From: Anaerolineales bacterium UBA2232
GTDB lineage: Bacteria; Chloroflexota; Anaerolineae; UBA2200
Length of the DNA: 5,594 nt
Direction of reading: 5' to 3'
NCBI GenBank assembly: GCA_002348045.1
Contig: DDYO01000200.1
Location: forward strand, 1 to 5,594
The notes beneath the pieces are model-generated. The model was not told the origin of the DNA, ran no database searches, and worked only from the letters and a program-made list of their open reading frames with translations. The position numbers were made by a program, and so were the translations under genes. Positions 1-5,283 of the stretch are shown piece by piece. Numbering within the stretch: the stretch's first letter is position 1; every line of letters begins with the position of its first letter.

Positions 1-261
1 TCCCCCTCGCGCTACCCCTCACTCGCCCCACTGGACCCAAGGGCGATATCCCGACCCTACGCACCCAGCCCGACTAGGGCATCAGGAGCATCAACTGCAG
101 CCTGAATATGTAACAAGTTAACCAAATCTTTACATTGCAGGCCGACGAGGCGAGGCGTTGCCCGCTCCAGTTTTGGCGTTTACCCATGTGGCCTGCGCAA
201 TTTCTGCTCCAGCGCACAAAATCGAGGAGATTTTTCACATGGTGAAATATTTACCCCATTT

Positions 262-303
262 TCCGCTCTATTTGCCCTCTCAAGGGCCATTTTCAGGAGC
301 GGA
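262..303. repeat. Two-tier stem-loop (inverted repeat)
   Basis: The outer arms TCCGCTC (262-268) and GAGCGGA (297-303) are perfectly complementary and can add a T.G pair. Inside them lies a second perfect hairpin, GCCCT (274-278) with loop CTCA and AGGGC (283-287). No T-run follows on either strand, so a simple intrinsic terminator is unlikely. It may be a leader or DNA structure; its function is unknown. Confidence 0.45.
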
Positions 304-482
304 CTGGGATTCGGCGCACGGATCCCGCTACTGGCTGAATCGGGAAATTTGTAACAGTTTTGGCCCCATTTTGGCGGGGTCAGACACCCAGATGGCAGTG
401 CTCGGATCACGTCCGCCCACCCATCTTGGCAGTGGCGCGATCGCATTGGCCGCCCACTGAGGCCACGTTTATCTCACACCCC

Positions 483-518
483 GCGCATGACCGCCATTTT
501 TATGCACGGCGGTTGCGC
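483..518 (+). promoter_or_regulatory. Leader hairpin before the coiled-coil gene
   Basis: GCGCA plus ACCGCC on the 5' side, with a 2-nt bulge (TG at 488-489), pairs with GGCGGTTGCGC at 508-518. This gives 11 base pairs around a 12-nt loop (496-507). It ends eight bases before the AAGGA ribosome-binding site at 526-530, so it would form in the mRNA leader and could influence initiation. It also covers the upstream in-frame ATG at 487, which argues against that start. Confidence 0.45.
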
Positions 519-525
519 ATTGCTC

Positions 526-530
526 AAGGA
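526..530 (+). promoter_or_regulatory. Ribosome-binding site of the 538 gene
   Basis: AAGGA followed by a 7-nt spacer precedes ATG 538. This is the site that picks 538 over the in-frame ATG at 487, which has no Shine-Dalgarno-like sequence. Confidence 0.6.
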
Positions 531-537
531 ATACACC

Positions 538-792
538 ATGCAATACCAAGACCAATCCACCCTCGCTTTGCAAGTCGCCTGTCTCATGCAGCAAAACCAG
601 ATGCTCAAGCGGCAGAACGCCATGCTGCTCGAACTCCTCGATGGCATGGAGTCGGTAGGCGACCGGCTGTGGCGCGTGGAACGCCGTCTCGCTACCCAGT
701 CGGTCGATCTGGCCGGGACGCGCAAGCGAGCAGCCAAGAAACGCCGTCCGGCCCACGAGCAGTCTGTAGCTCGCACGCGCTCAGATAAGTAG
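538..792 (+). CDS. Small coiled-coil protein with basic tail, function unknown
   Basis: An 84-residue protein that I do not recognise by family. Residues about 8-50 are rich in Leu, Met, Gln and charged residues with heptad-like spacing (for example LMQQNQMLKRQNAMLLELL), which suggests one long amphipathic helix or a coiled coil that oligomerises. The tail from about residue 60 is strongly basic (TRKRAAKKRR at 61-70), compatible with nucleic-acid contact. There is no signal peptide or membrane segment. ATG 538 is chosen for its AAGGA site; an in-frame ATG at 487 would add 17 residues but lies in a hairpin without a binding site. It lies on the same strand as the ATPase gene, 156 bases upstream, so it may be an accessory factor of the same element. 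That link is inference only. Confidence 0.6.
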   Translation: MQYQDQSTLALQVACLMQQNQMLKRQNAMLLELLDGMESVGDRLWRVERRLATQSVDLAGTRKRAAKKRRPAHEQSVARTRSDK

Positions 793-839
793 TCATTCCG
801 TAAAGCGGTGGGGGCTCCAGTCCCCGTCTATCTGCATGT

Positions 840-917
840 CGCAGGACGCTCACACGCCAATCCACTGATGGCCGGACGAGGCAAGGCAACTACCTGCCCG
901 TCTCGCCGCGTCCTGCG
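840..917 (+). other. Structured intergenic element before the ATPase gene
   Basis: A perfect 10-bp inverted repeat (CGCAGGACGC at 840-849, GCGTCCTGCG at 908-917) encloses an inner stem: ACG-A-GGCA at 876-883 pairs with TGCCCGT at 895-901, with A879 bulged, around an 11-nt loop. The whole forms a roughly 78-nt branched structure ending 31 bases before the ATPase start at 949. It could be a cis-regulatory leader, a small RNA or a protein-binding site. No known riboswitch is recognised. The inner hairpin resembles one at 146-164. Confidence 0.4.
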
Positions 918-948
918 CATGCCCACCCAACCTTGAATGAGAACGCAT

Positions 949-2370
949 ATGTCGAACCATCACATCGACCCCTCTAACAACTCAGGGGCCACTCGCAACC
1001 TCAACAACTACGTGGCGAAGCAGGTCGTGAAGCAAGCACTGCTGCTCTATCCGGAGACCGGCCCCAACGACAATGAGGCGATCGAAGCCCCGGTCACCCA
1101 GGAGGCCGAATCGCTGCTCGTCTCATCGACAACAGCATCGGCCCCCGGAGCGGACGAGGTATTCCTGCCTCCGCGCCAATACTCCGGAGAAGCTCAACTC
1201 ATGGCTGCCATCCTCGATTGGCAACGCAATCTGCGCAAGGAGCTGGAGACCGACAATCTGGCCGAGCCCACCCTGTCGGAATCTGAACCAGGCCATATCA
1301 AGGCCGCCAATGAACCCGATATTGCAGTGCAGTTGCCGGAACAGGCGCGGGAATTTGGATTGCTCACCCGTGCCGACGTGCAGGCCGAACCCTCCGCCAT
1401 CCCGCTGATCCATGGATGGATCAGCAAGGGACAGCTCACCATGATTGCGGGCCCGTCGGGCTCCGGTAAGTCCGTGTTCCAGTTGCACCTGGGCGCGGCC
1501 TTGCTCAACGCGCCCAAGGTATTCGGCCATGCCATCCCAAAGCGCGCTCGTTTCCTGTATGTCAATCTTGAAGGTGACCTCAAGCCCCGGCTGGAGGCCA
1601 TTGAGCAACACCATCCGGGATGGTCGTTCCCCGCGCCCGAGGCGCTGTTCATGACGCGCGCATGGCGGCTGAATATTGAGTCCGAGGTTGTCGAGCTCGC
1701 CCGGCGGGTCACTGAAGCTGGTGGCGTAGATGTGATCTTCATTGATACCTTGAACCGTGCCATCCCTGGCAGTGACGAGAATCTCTCGACCGACATGGGG
1801 GTGGTGATCGCACATGCCAACCAGCTCATCGAGTTGACAGGAGCGGCTGTCGTGCTAACTCACCATACCGGCAAGGCCAAGGAGCGGGGGCCACGGGGCC
1901 ACTCCAGCCTCTATGCAGCCCTCGACACCTGCATCATGGTGGATCAGGCGGAGTCAGGATTGCGGACGATTGAACTGGTCAAGACACGCCAGGGCGCGGG
2001 TGGCGACATGCGTTACTTCTCCATCGAGAACATTGCTTTGGGTGAGGATGACTACGGTTTGCCCATGGTTGGCCCAGCGCTCACGGAAGTAGAAGGCTCG
2101 CCCGAGGTGGAAAAGGCCGCAAATGCAACCGCGCTAACGCCACAGCAGAAGGAAGCCCTCCTCGCACTGAGTCTGCATATGCAAAACGGCCTCAATGGTG
2201 AACTGCTGGAAGAGATCCGCCGTGACGAAGCGCTGGAGGTCGTCAAGCTTGCATTCAGTGCGGTTTCCACCAAGCACCGCTCGACTCGGGCGCGTGAAGC
2301 GATTGATGCGCTGATTGAGGTGGGTAAATTGCAGCAGAAGGAAAGCGGCATGCTGACCATCGGCTCGTAG
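949..2370 (+). CDS. RepA/AAA_25-type ATPase, RecA-fold (probable replicative helicase-like protein)
   Basis: A 473-residue protein. The first 130 or so residues are acidic, polar and probably disordered. The ATPase core follows: Walker A GPSGSGKS at 168-175 with Lys174, Walker B VDVIFIDTLNRA with Asp266, then HHTGK at 305-309 and RGHSSLYAALD from Arg316. This motif order is typical of the AAA_25/RepA group of RecA-like hexameric ATPases, which includes plasmid RSF1010 RepA helicase and many phage or island proteins. The C-terminal 110 residues are helical and may bind DNA or partners. The start is placed at 949 because GAG with a 7-nt spacer precedes it; an in-frame ATG at 937 (four residues longer) lacks any such site. 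The protein probably acts on DNA in the cytoplasm, in replication or maintenance of a mobile element. The family call is firm, the exact role inferred. Confidence 0.88.
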   Translation: MSNHHIDPSNNSGATRNLNNYVAKQVVKQALLLYPETGPNDNEAIEAPVTQEAESLLVSSTTASAPGADEVFLPPRQYSGEAQLMAAILDWQRNLRKELETDNLAEPTLSESEPGHIKAANEPDIAVQLPEQAREFGLLTRADVQAEPSAIPLIHGWISKGQLTMIAGPSGSGKSVFQLHLGAALLNAPKVFGHAIPKRARFLYVNLEGDLKPRLEAIEQHHPGWSFPAPEALFMTRAWRLNIESEVVELARRVTEAGGVDVIFIDTLNRAIPGSDENLSTDMGVVIAHANQLIELTGAAVVLTHHTGKAKERGPRGHSSLYAALDTCIMVDQAESGLRTIELVKTRQGAGGDMRYFSIENIALGEDDYGLPMVGPALTEVEGSPEVEKAANATALTPQQKEALLALSLHMQNGLNGELLEEIRRDEALEVVKLAFSAVSTKHRSTRAREAIDALIEVGKLQQKESGMLTIGS

Positions 2371-2390
2371 TACAGCTGGCGGAGTGCCCG

Positions 2391-2429
2391 CGCCGCCCTC
2401 CTGCGCCTACGGGCGCCGGGCGGGGGCGG
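2391..2429 (+). terminator. GC-rich hairpin after the ATPase gene, possible terminator
   Basis: Beginning 21 bases past the ATPase stop codon, GCGCC (2403-2407) and GGCGC (2412-2416) close a C(TACG)G loop, which in RNA is a very stable UNCG-class tetraloop. The stem continues outward with interruptions through the CCGCCCTCC and GGGCGGGGGCGG blocks. There is no T-run after it, so it is either a weak or Rho-assisted 3' end or a stabilising 3' structure rather than a standard intrinsic terminator. Confidence 0.4.
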
Positions 2430-2441
2430 TAACACCGCGAA

Positions 2442-2461
2442 GCATGTCCCGAAAGACATGC
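2442..2461. repeat. Perfect 7-bp hairpin GCATGTC/GACATGC
   Basis: GCATGTC (2442-2448) and GACATGC (2455-2461) flank the 6-nt loop CCGAAA. It sits 60 bases before the small zinc-binding protein gene. No T-run follows on either strand. It could be an operator or recombinase-type site or part of the ATPase mRNA tail; nothing in the sequence identifies it further. Confidence 0.4.
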
Positions 2462-2520
2462 AGCAAAACTCAGGCCGCCAATTGGCCATGACGGTCTCAT
2501 AAAATCGGCGCATAGCAAAA

Positions 2521-2775
2521 ATGACAACCTGCACGCTCAACGGTCGCTCCATTGGCATTAGTGATGCCATTGACATTAGGGACAGTGGCGTAGTTGTCAC
2601 GCCCGATTTTCGGTGTACGGAGTGCCAGAAACCTGTTCGCCCTCACAAGTCTGGTGGCAATGCAGCAGCGCACTTTGAACACCTTAAACGCAACCCTGAC
2701 TGCTCCCAAAGTCATGTCGCTCTGAAAAAAGGCGTCAAAGTCAAATCGCCACGAATGGCGCATAACGCCCCGTAG
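2521..2775 (+). CDS. Small CoiA-like zinc-binding protein
   Basis: An 84-residue protein with a clear metal-ligand pattern: Cys32-x2-Cys35, then His51/His54 in AHFEH, Cys61 and His65. The arrangement FRCTEC...PVRPH...HFEH...C...SH resembles the N-terminal zinc-binding part of CoiA-like proteins, where CxxC is followed by HFxH-type and Cys/His ligands. The nuclease domain of full CoiA is absent, so this is a stand-alone knuckle that may bind nucleic acid or a partner. There is no strong Shine-Dalgarno sequence before ATG 2521. The gene converges on the reverse transcriptase gene, with 54 bases between the two ends and no evident terminator between them. It is probably part of the ATPase-side accessory DNA and not of the retron operon, but the proximity leaves that open. 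Confidence 0.6.
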   Translation: MTTCTLNGRSIGISDAIDIRDSGVVVTPDFRCTECQKPVRPHKSGGNAAAHFEHLKRNPDCSQSHVALKKGVKVKSPRMAHNAP

Positions 2776-2829
2776 ACAATTGAATTCGCAGCCGAAAGTA
2801 GTCGTCCCAGCACGGCATCTCAGAGGCAC

Positions 2830-3816
2830 TCAAGTCGCGCTATCTGTCGCCTCAGCAAACTGATCAACGTAACGGCTGTATTCGAGATGCCCACGGACTG
2901 TAGCCAAGTCCTCTTCGCGAATCGCAGCGCGGTGCATCAAATGCCGATAGGCACGAATCTTGTTGCGATAGCCCTTCGTGAGCCGAACCGCTTTTCCGTG
3001 TACGAGTAGGCCGTGCACCTTCAATCGAGTTGGTGCGATATCAAGTGATACTTTGCCTTCCGCGACTGTCCACGGAGTACCCGCCAGAATGGCCCGAACC
3101 TGCTGCTCCAAGTCTACGGGCGGATCGCCGGTTCCGGAGAAAACGATGTCATCTGCATACCGAGTCAGCCGTAGGCCGTGTGTTAAAGCCACCATTGCAA
3201 GATGCTTATCGACATCAGCCATGCAGATATTTGAGAGTACAGGACTGGTGGGGGCACCTTGCGCGAGACCTCCACGAAGGCAGGATAGCGTCACTAGCAA
3301 ATTCGCAGACTGTTCGGTGTAGCCCAAATACTGAAATGCCTGAAGGACTTGAGCTTCTCGCGTTGAAGGAAAGAAGTCAGCGATATCAAGCGAGAAAACC
3401 CAATGCGCCCCGCAGTGAACGACTGCGGCTTCAACATGAGACCTATCCGGCACAAACCCGTAAACATGGTCGGGTGCAGAATAGACGCGCTGCAGATGTA
3501 CGGATATCCACTTCTGAATCACCTTGAGCAGCACGCGTGGAGCGTCGATTTGTCGGACACCCCTGCCTTTCGGGATGTTGAACGACCTGTAATAGCGATG
3601 CGGTCTGTGTCGAATTGACCAAATAAGCCCAGGGTTGAGTCCGAGCATCGTCGCCAATGCCATGACCGAGGTCACGGGTGGCAGACCTAAATCCAATACC
3701 CGCTTCGCCTCATCGGCCTCGTTTGGCCCCCATACGCCTGACAATGCTCGGTTCAACTCATCGAATGAATTGAACTGAAAAAATGGTGAGTCAAGTAGGG
3801 GTTGCGGGAGCTTCAT
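2830..3816 (-). CDS. Retron-type reverse transcriptase
   Basis: A 328-residue reverse transcriptase with the fingers/palm motifs in order: RSFNIPKGRGVRQIDAP at 77-93 (RT1 region), FSLDIADFFPS at 141-151 with catalytic Asp144, QGAPTSPVLSN at 186-196, YADDIVFSG at 220-228 with Asp222 and Asp223, and a thumb start near YRNKIRAYRHLM at 283-294. Length, QGxPTSP and the spacing fit retron RTs. There is no maturase or endonuclease domain as in group II intron proteins. The retron hallmarks appear as variants: AAVVH (130-134) where NAxxH is usual, and VHG (267-269) where VTG is usual. The RT would copy the adjacent structured RNA into msDNA. ATG 3816 has no Shine-Dalgarno sequence, and its G is the first base of the a2 repeat, so initiation may depend on RNA folding. 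It is the last gene of the operon. Confidence 0.9.
   Translation of the reverse strand: MKLPQPLLDSPFFQFNSFDELNRALSGVWGPNEADEAKRVLDLGLPPVTSVMALATMLGLNPGLIWSIRHRPHRYYRSFNIPKGRGVRQIDAPRVLLKVIQKWISVHLQRVYSAPDHVYGFVPDRSHVEAAVVHCGAHWVFSLDIADFFPSTREAQVLQAFQYLGYTEQSANLLVTLSCLRGGLAQGAPTSPVLSNICMADVDKHLAMVALTHGLRLTRYADDIVFSGTGDPPVDLEQQVRAILAGTPWTVAEGKVSLDIAPTRLKVHGLLVHGKAVRLTKGYRNKIRAYRHLMHRAAIREEDLATVRGHLEYSRYVDQFAEATDSAT
3804..3814 (-). repeat. a2 arm, overlapping the RT start codon
   Basis: GAAGCTCCCGC on the - strand pairs with a1. Its first base is the G of the RT ATG (3816-3814), and the rest encodes codons 2-4 and the first base of codon 5. One sequence thus serves both the retron RNA fold and the protein N-terminus. 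Confidence 0.75.
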
Positions 3817-3849
3817 TTAGCAAAGCTGGAAGCAAGAGCTTTCGTAATC

Positions 3850-3902
3850 GAACCGGAGAAATGTCCGGAGGTTCGAAGGACATCCGGACATTTCTCCGGT
3901 TC
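3850..3902 (-). repeat. Perfect 20-bp inverted repeat, main msd hairpin
   Basis: Arms at 3850-3869 and 3883-3902 are perfectly complementary over 20 bp around a 13-nt loop that contains the palindrome TTCGAA. Each arm holds CCGGA/TCCGG words, so the block can also fold as two side-by-side shorter hairpins. No T-run follows, and it sits inside the a1-a2 enclosure, so it is read as the msd stem rather than a terminator. Confidence 0.85.
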
Positions 3903-3948
3903 CTTCTATCTCCGACCTTGGCAGATGAGCGTGATGCACACTCGCGCC

Positions 3949-3959
3949 GAAGCTCCCGC
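3949..3959 (-). repeat. a1 arm of the msr-msd closing repeat
   Basis: GCGGGAGCTTC on the - strand, perfectly complementary over 11 nt to 3804-3814. It begins 11 bases past the stop codon of the winged-helix gene. It can also pair locally with CTCCGCG just upstream (3968-3962), a competing fold. Confidence 0.75.
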
Positions 3960-3966
3960 GGCGCGG

Positions 3967-3995
3967 AGTCTATCGTGACCGTCGTGCTAGTGCAA
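3967..3995 (-). promoter_or_regulatory. Possible promoter for the msr-msd RNA
   Basis: TTGCAC (3995-3990, three of six to the -35 consensus) and TAGACT (3972-3967, four of six to the -10) are separated by exactly 17 bases. A start seven bases past the -10 would fall on G3959, the first base of a1. The -10 overlaps the TAG stop of the winged-helix gene. The match to consensus is modest; the placement is the stronger argument. The RNA may equally be processed from the operon transcript. Confidence 0.3.
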
Positions 3996-4704
3996 GCATT
4001 CTTGTCACGTCTGGACTCGTTCGCCCCTTGGTCGTACCAAGCTTTTGTAGAGCGTCCGCCGTAAGCGTATAGGTACCGTTGTGCAGTCTCACCAGCCTGC
4101 CGCTCTTTCGCATCGCATCCAGACGATGTGAAAGCCACTCGGGGGAAGGTACGTTGAAACCCGCAGCTTGAATCGCGGCGCTGAGGCTATCGCTACCGAC
4201 CGGGGCAAGCTTTCGGATTATGCGTAGACACACAACGATGCTCGGCAGGTTTGCCTGCGATGAGATCTGAACGGCCAGCTCAGCCACCGAGAATGATGCA
4301 AAGTAGACCTCAATTTTCTCGCGCACGGCAGCTACGGTAGCTTCGCTCATGAGCGTATCAGCCATTTCTACCCAAACTTTCGCCTTCTTCCCCTGGAATG
4401 CGATGGCGACCGAGATAGCCGAGTCGCCGTAGGCAGTCGTTAAGGCCGCGCGTAAACCGCCTTCGATATCTACTGTCTGCCGTTCGCTCAATACGAAATC
4501 AATTTGATAGCCTTGAGCACGTAGTGAAAGACGAGCCTCTTCAAGCCGCCTAGCGGATGGCTCCTGGCGACCGTCGTGGTCCCTGCTGATAGGGACAATT
4601 GCAAAGTAGTGGTTTCCAGGTCGTGCATCCTTGATGACAGCCCCTGTTAATGTGATCCCGCTATTGGCGACTAGCGCTCGGACAATGTGTGATTCATCAG
4701 GCAC
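3970..4704 (-). CDS. Winged-helix protein of the retron operon, function unknown
   Basis: A 244-residue protein with two parts. The N-terminal 145 or so residues form an alternating helix/strand domain (conserved-looking points: GGLRAAL near 82-88, VWVE at 110-113) that I cannot assign to a family; no nucleotidyltransferase GS/DxD motif is visible. The C-terminal part, about 152-222, looks like a winged helix: LPSIVVCLRIIRKLAP, a recognition-type helix SPEWLSHRLDAMRKSG and a wing RLVRLHNGTYTLT. A basic tail follows (TSPDVTRMLALARRSR). Start GTG 4704 is chosen because GGGGG lies seven bases upstream; a TTG at 4728 would add eight residues without a binding site. The first eight bases overlap the end of the HEPN gene (GTGCCTGA), implying translational coupling. 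The stop codon sits just before the msr-msd RNA. It probably binds DNA or msDNA and works with the HEPN protein; this is inferred from position and fold. Confidence 0.75.
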   Translation of the reverse strand: MPDESHIVRALVANSGITLTGAVIKDARPGNHYFAIVPISRDHDGRQEPSARRLEEARLSLRAQGYQIDFVLSERQTVDIEGGLRAALTTAYGDSAISVAIAFQGKKAKVWVEMADTLMSEATVAAVREKIEVYFASFSVAELAVQISSQANLPSIVVCLRIIRKLAPVGSDSLSAAIQAAGFNVPSPEWLSHRLDAMRKSGRLVRLHNGTYTLTADALQKLGTTKGRTSPDVTRMLALARRSR

Positions 4705-5188
4705 CGATTTGCCCCCACGCTTTCTCAATGGTCTGCATGTAAATGTCTGCGCGATGTCGCCAAGACCTTGCCATCTTGACTGTCACCGCGTTCAGACTGA
4801 AATCAGGCACAGTCGAAAAATCTACGGGTTGATCCGGTCGGTAATCAGCGGTCACCCGCGTCATACGCCCTTGATCAAGTAAGTCAGCCAACTCGGACGC
4901 CGCGTTTAGAGCGAAGCTGCATATGGAAACCAACTCGCGATCCTCGTTCCGCCTCGCATGAGTGAGCCCCTTCTTAAGCGTAGTCGTGATCTGACCGCGC
5001 AGCAGTTCCGGCATCGCCGCATGTGCCATCTCATCCCACCCAGGCGACATGGCCGCTAAACCGTCTCTGACACGTAAGAAAGCAGCGTAATAGTAGCGAT
5101 TGAAAGAGGAGCGCGCGAACTGATCTTGCTCAAAAGGAACCGTCCGAGCCAAGGCTTGGTCTCGCAGAAGCTGTGCGACCGTTTCCAT
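4697..5188 (-). CDS. HEPN domain protein (UPF0332-like), putative retron effector
   Basis: A 163-residue, mostly helical protein. Signs of the HEPN fold are the first long helix with RSSFNRYYYAAFLRVRDGL at 26-44 (the R-x-YYA-x-F pattern of UPF0332/PF05168-type HEPN), a middle helix pair (about 60-105), RVTADYRP at 111-118 (the R-x-x-ADY feature of that group) and a last helix ending IEKAW (154-158). HEPN proteins are often RNases or partners in toxin-antitoxin and anti-phage systems. The usual catalytic R-x4-6-H is not seen; the nearest is Arg141-SWR-His145 with x3. It may therefore be a non-catalytic partner, or use other residues. It is the first gene of the operon, and its end overlaps the winged-helix gene by eight bases. 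No Shine-Dalgarno sequence precedes ATG 5188. A role as effector is inference from operon position. Confidence 0.75.
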   Translation of the reverse strand: METVAQLLRDQALARTVPFEQDQFARSSFNRYYYAAFLRVRDGLAAMSPGWDEMAHAAMPELLRGQITTTLKKGLTHARRNEDRELVSICSFALNAASELADLLDQGRMTRVTADYRPDQPVDFSTVPDFSLNAVTVKMARSWRHRADIYMQTIEKAWGQIGA

Positions 5189-5257
5189 TGTTTAACAGGG
5201 TTCGTCTGCAGGCTATCCAAGCACGTGGGTCAGATCATTTTGTTCAGGGCATCAACT

Positions 5258-5282
5258 GCGGCAGGCTAGGCAACCTCGCCGC
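5258..5282 (-). promoter_or_regulatory. Inverted repeat at the operon promoter, possible operator
   Basis: GCGGC-G-AGG on the - strand pairs with CCT-GCCGC: eight base pairs with one bulged base, around an 8-nt loop. It covers the expected transcription start of the putative promoter at 5284-5310, a natural place for a repressor, possibly the winged-helix protein (inference). Confidence 0.3.
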
Positions 5283-5283
5283 A

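Larger units (their letters stand above)
1..537. other. Gene-free stretch with several hairpins
   Basis: I find no convincing gene here. The longest open frames lack family resemblance and good start signals; the best is 239-460 (73 codons), with GGAG nine bases before its ATG but no coding character I trust. The stretch instead holds hairpins: 146-164, 262-303, 362-381 (GGCCCC against GGGGTC with one G.U pair), 447-465 (TGGCC against GGCCA) and 483-518. The word CCATTTT occurs four times (256, 287, 366, 494) and CAGTTTTGGC twice (168, 355). A 6-bp inverted repeat, TTTCAC-ATG-GTGAAA, lies at 233-247. It is probably a regulatory or leader region for the gene starting at 538, or part of a replication or control region of an element; the sequence does not decide between these. 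Confidence 0.5.
3804..3959 (-). ncRNA. Retron-like msr-msd RNA
   Basis: A roughly 156-nt RNA predicted from structure, lying between the winged-helix gene and the RT and reading the same way. It starts with a1 (GCGGGAGCTTC, 3959-3949) and ends with its exact complement a2 (GAAGCTCCCGC, 3814-3804); a further G.U pair can extend the closing stem. After a1 come two msr-like hairpins: GAGTGT-GCATC-ACGCTC (3943-3927) and ATCT-CC against GG-AGAT with a bulged G (about 3926-3908). The msd part holds the perfect 20-bp stem at 3902-3850 and a 6-bp hairpin AAAGCT/AGCTTT (3842-3822). In known retrons the RT primes from a conserved G just after a1; G3948 or G3947 would fit, but this is a guess. The msDNA would be about 80-100 nt. 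The order a1, short hairpins, long hairpin, a2, RT is what retrons show. Confidence 0.82.

Noticed and set aside
437..444. GCGATCGC palindrome (HIP1-like)
   Set aside because: A single copy in a sequence that does not look cyanobacterial is not meaningful.
239..460. 73-codon open frame with GGAG nine bases upstream
   Set aside because: It has no recognisable family, mixed third-position composition, and is full of hairpins and repeated words; evidence for coding is too thin.
1123..1829. Long - strand frames of 211 and 230 codons
   Set aside because: They lie antisense to the well-supported ATPase gene and look like frame shadows of GC-rich coding sequence.
2830..3816. Group II intron or diversity-generating retroelement RT
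   Set aside because: The protein lacks maturase and endonuclease domains, has QGAPTSP typical of retrons rather than the DGR-type motif, and no template/variable repeat pair or intron domain V is visible.
3868..3880. GGTTCGAA as a tRNA T-arm
   Set aside because: It is the loop of the 20-bp hairpin; no acceptor stem, D-arm or anticodon arm surrounds it.
3850..3902. Intrinsic terminator of the winged-helix gene
   Set aside because: There is no T-run on either side, and it is enclosed by the a1/a2 repeat in front of an RT, which fits an msd stem better.
88..5262. Near-identical words GCATCAACTGC(A/G)GC at 88-101 and 5249-5262 as element-end repeats
   Set aside because: A 14-base match with one mismatch is expected a few times by chance in a window this size; no other feature of attachment sites accompanies them.
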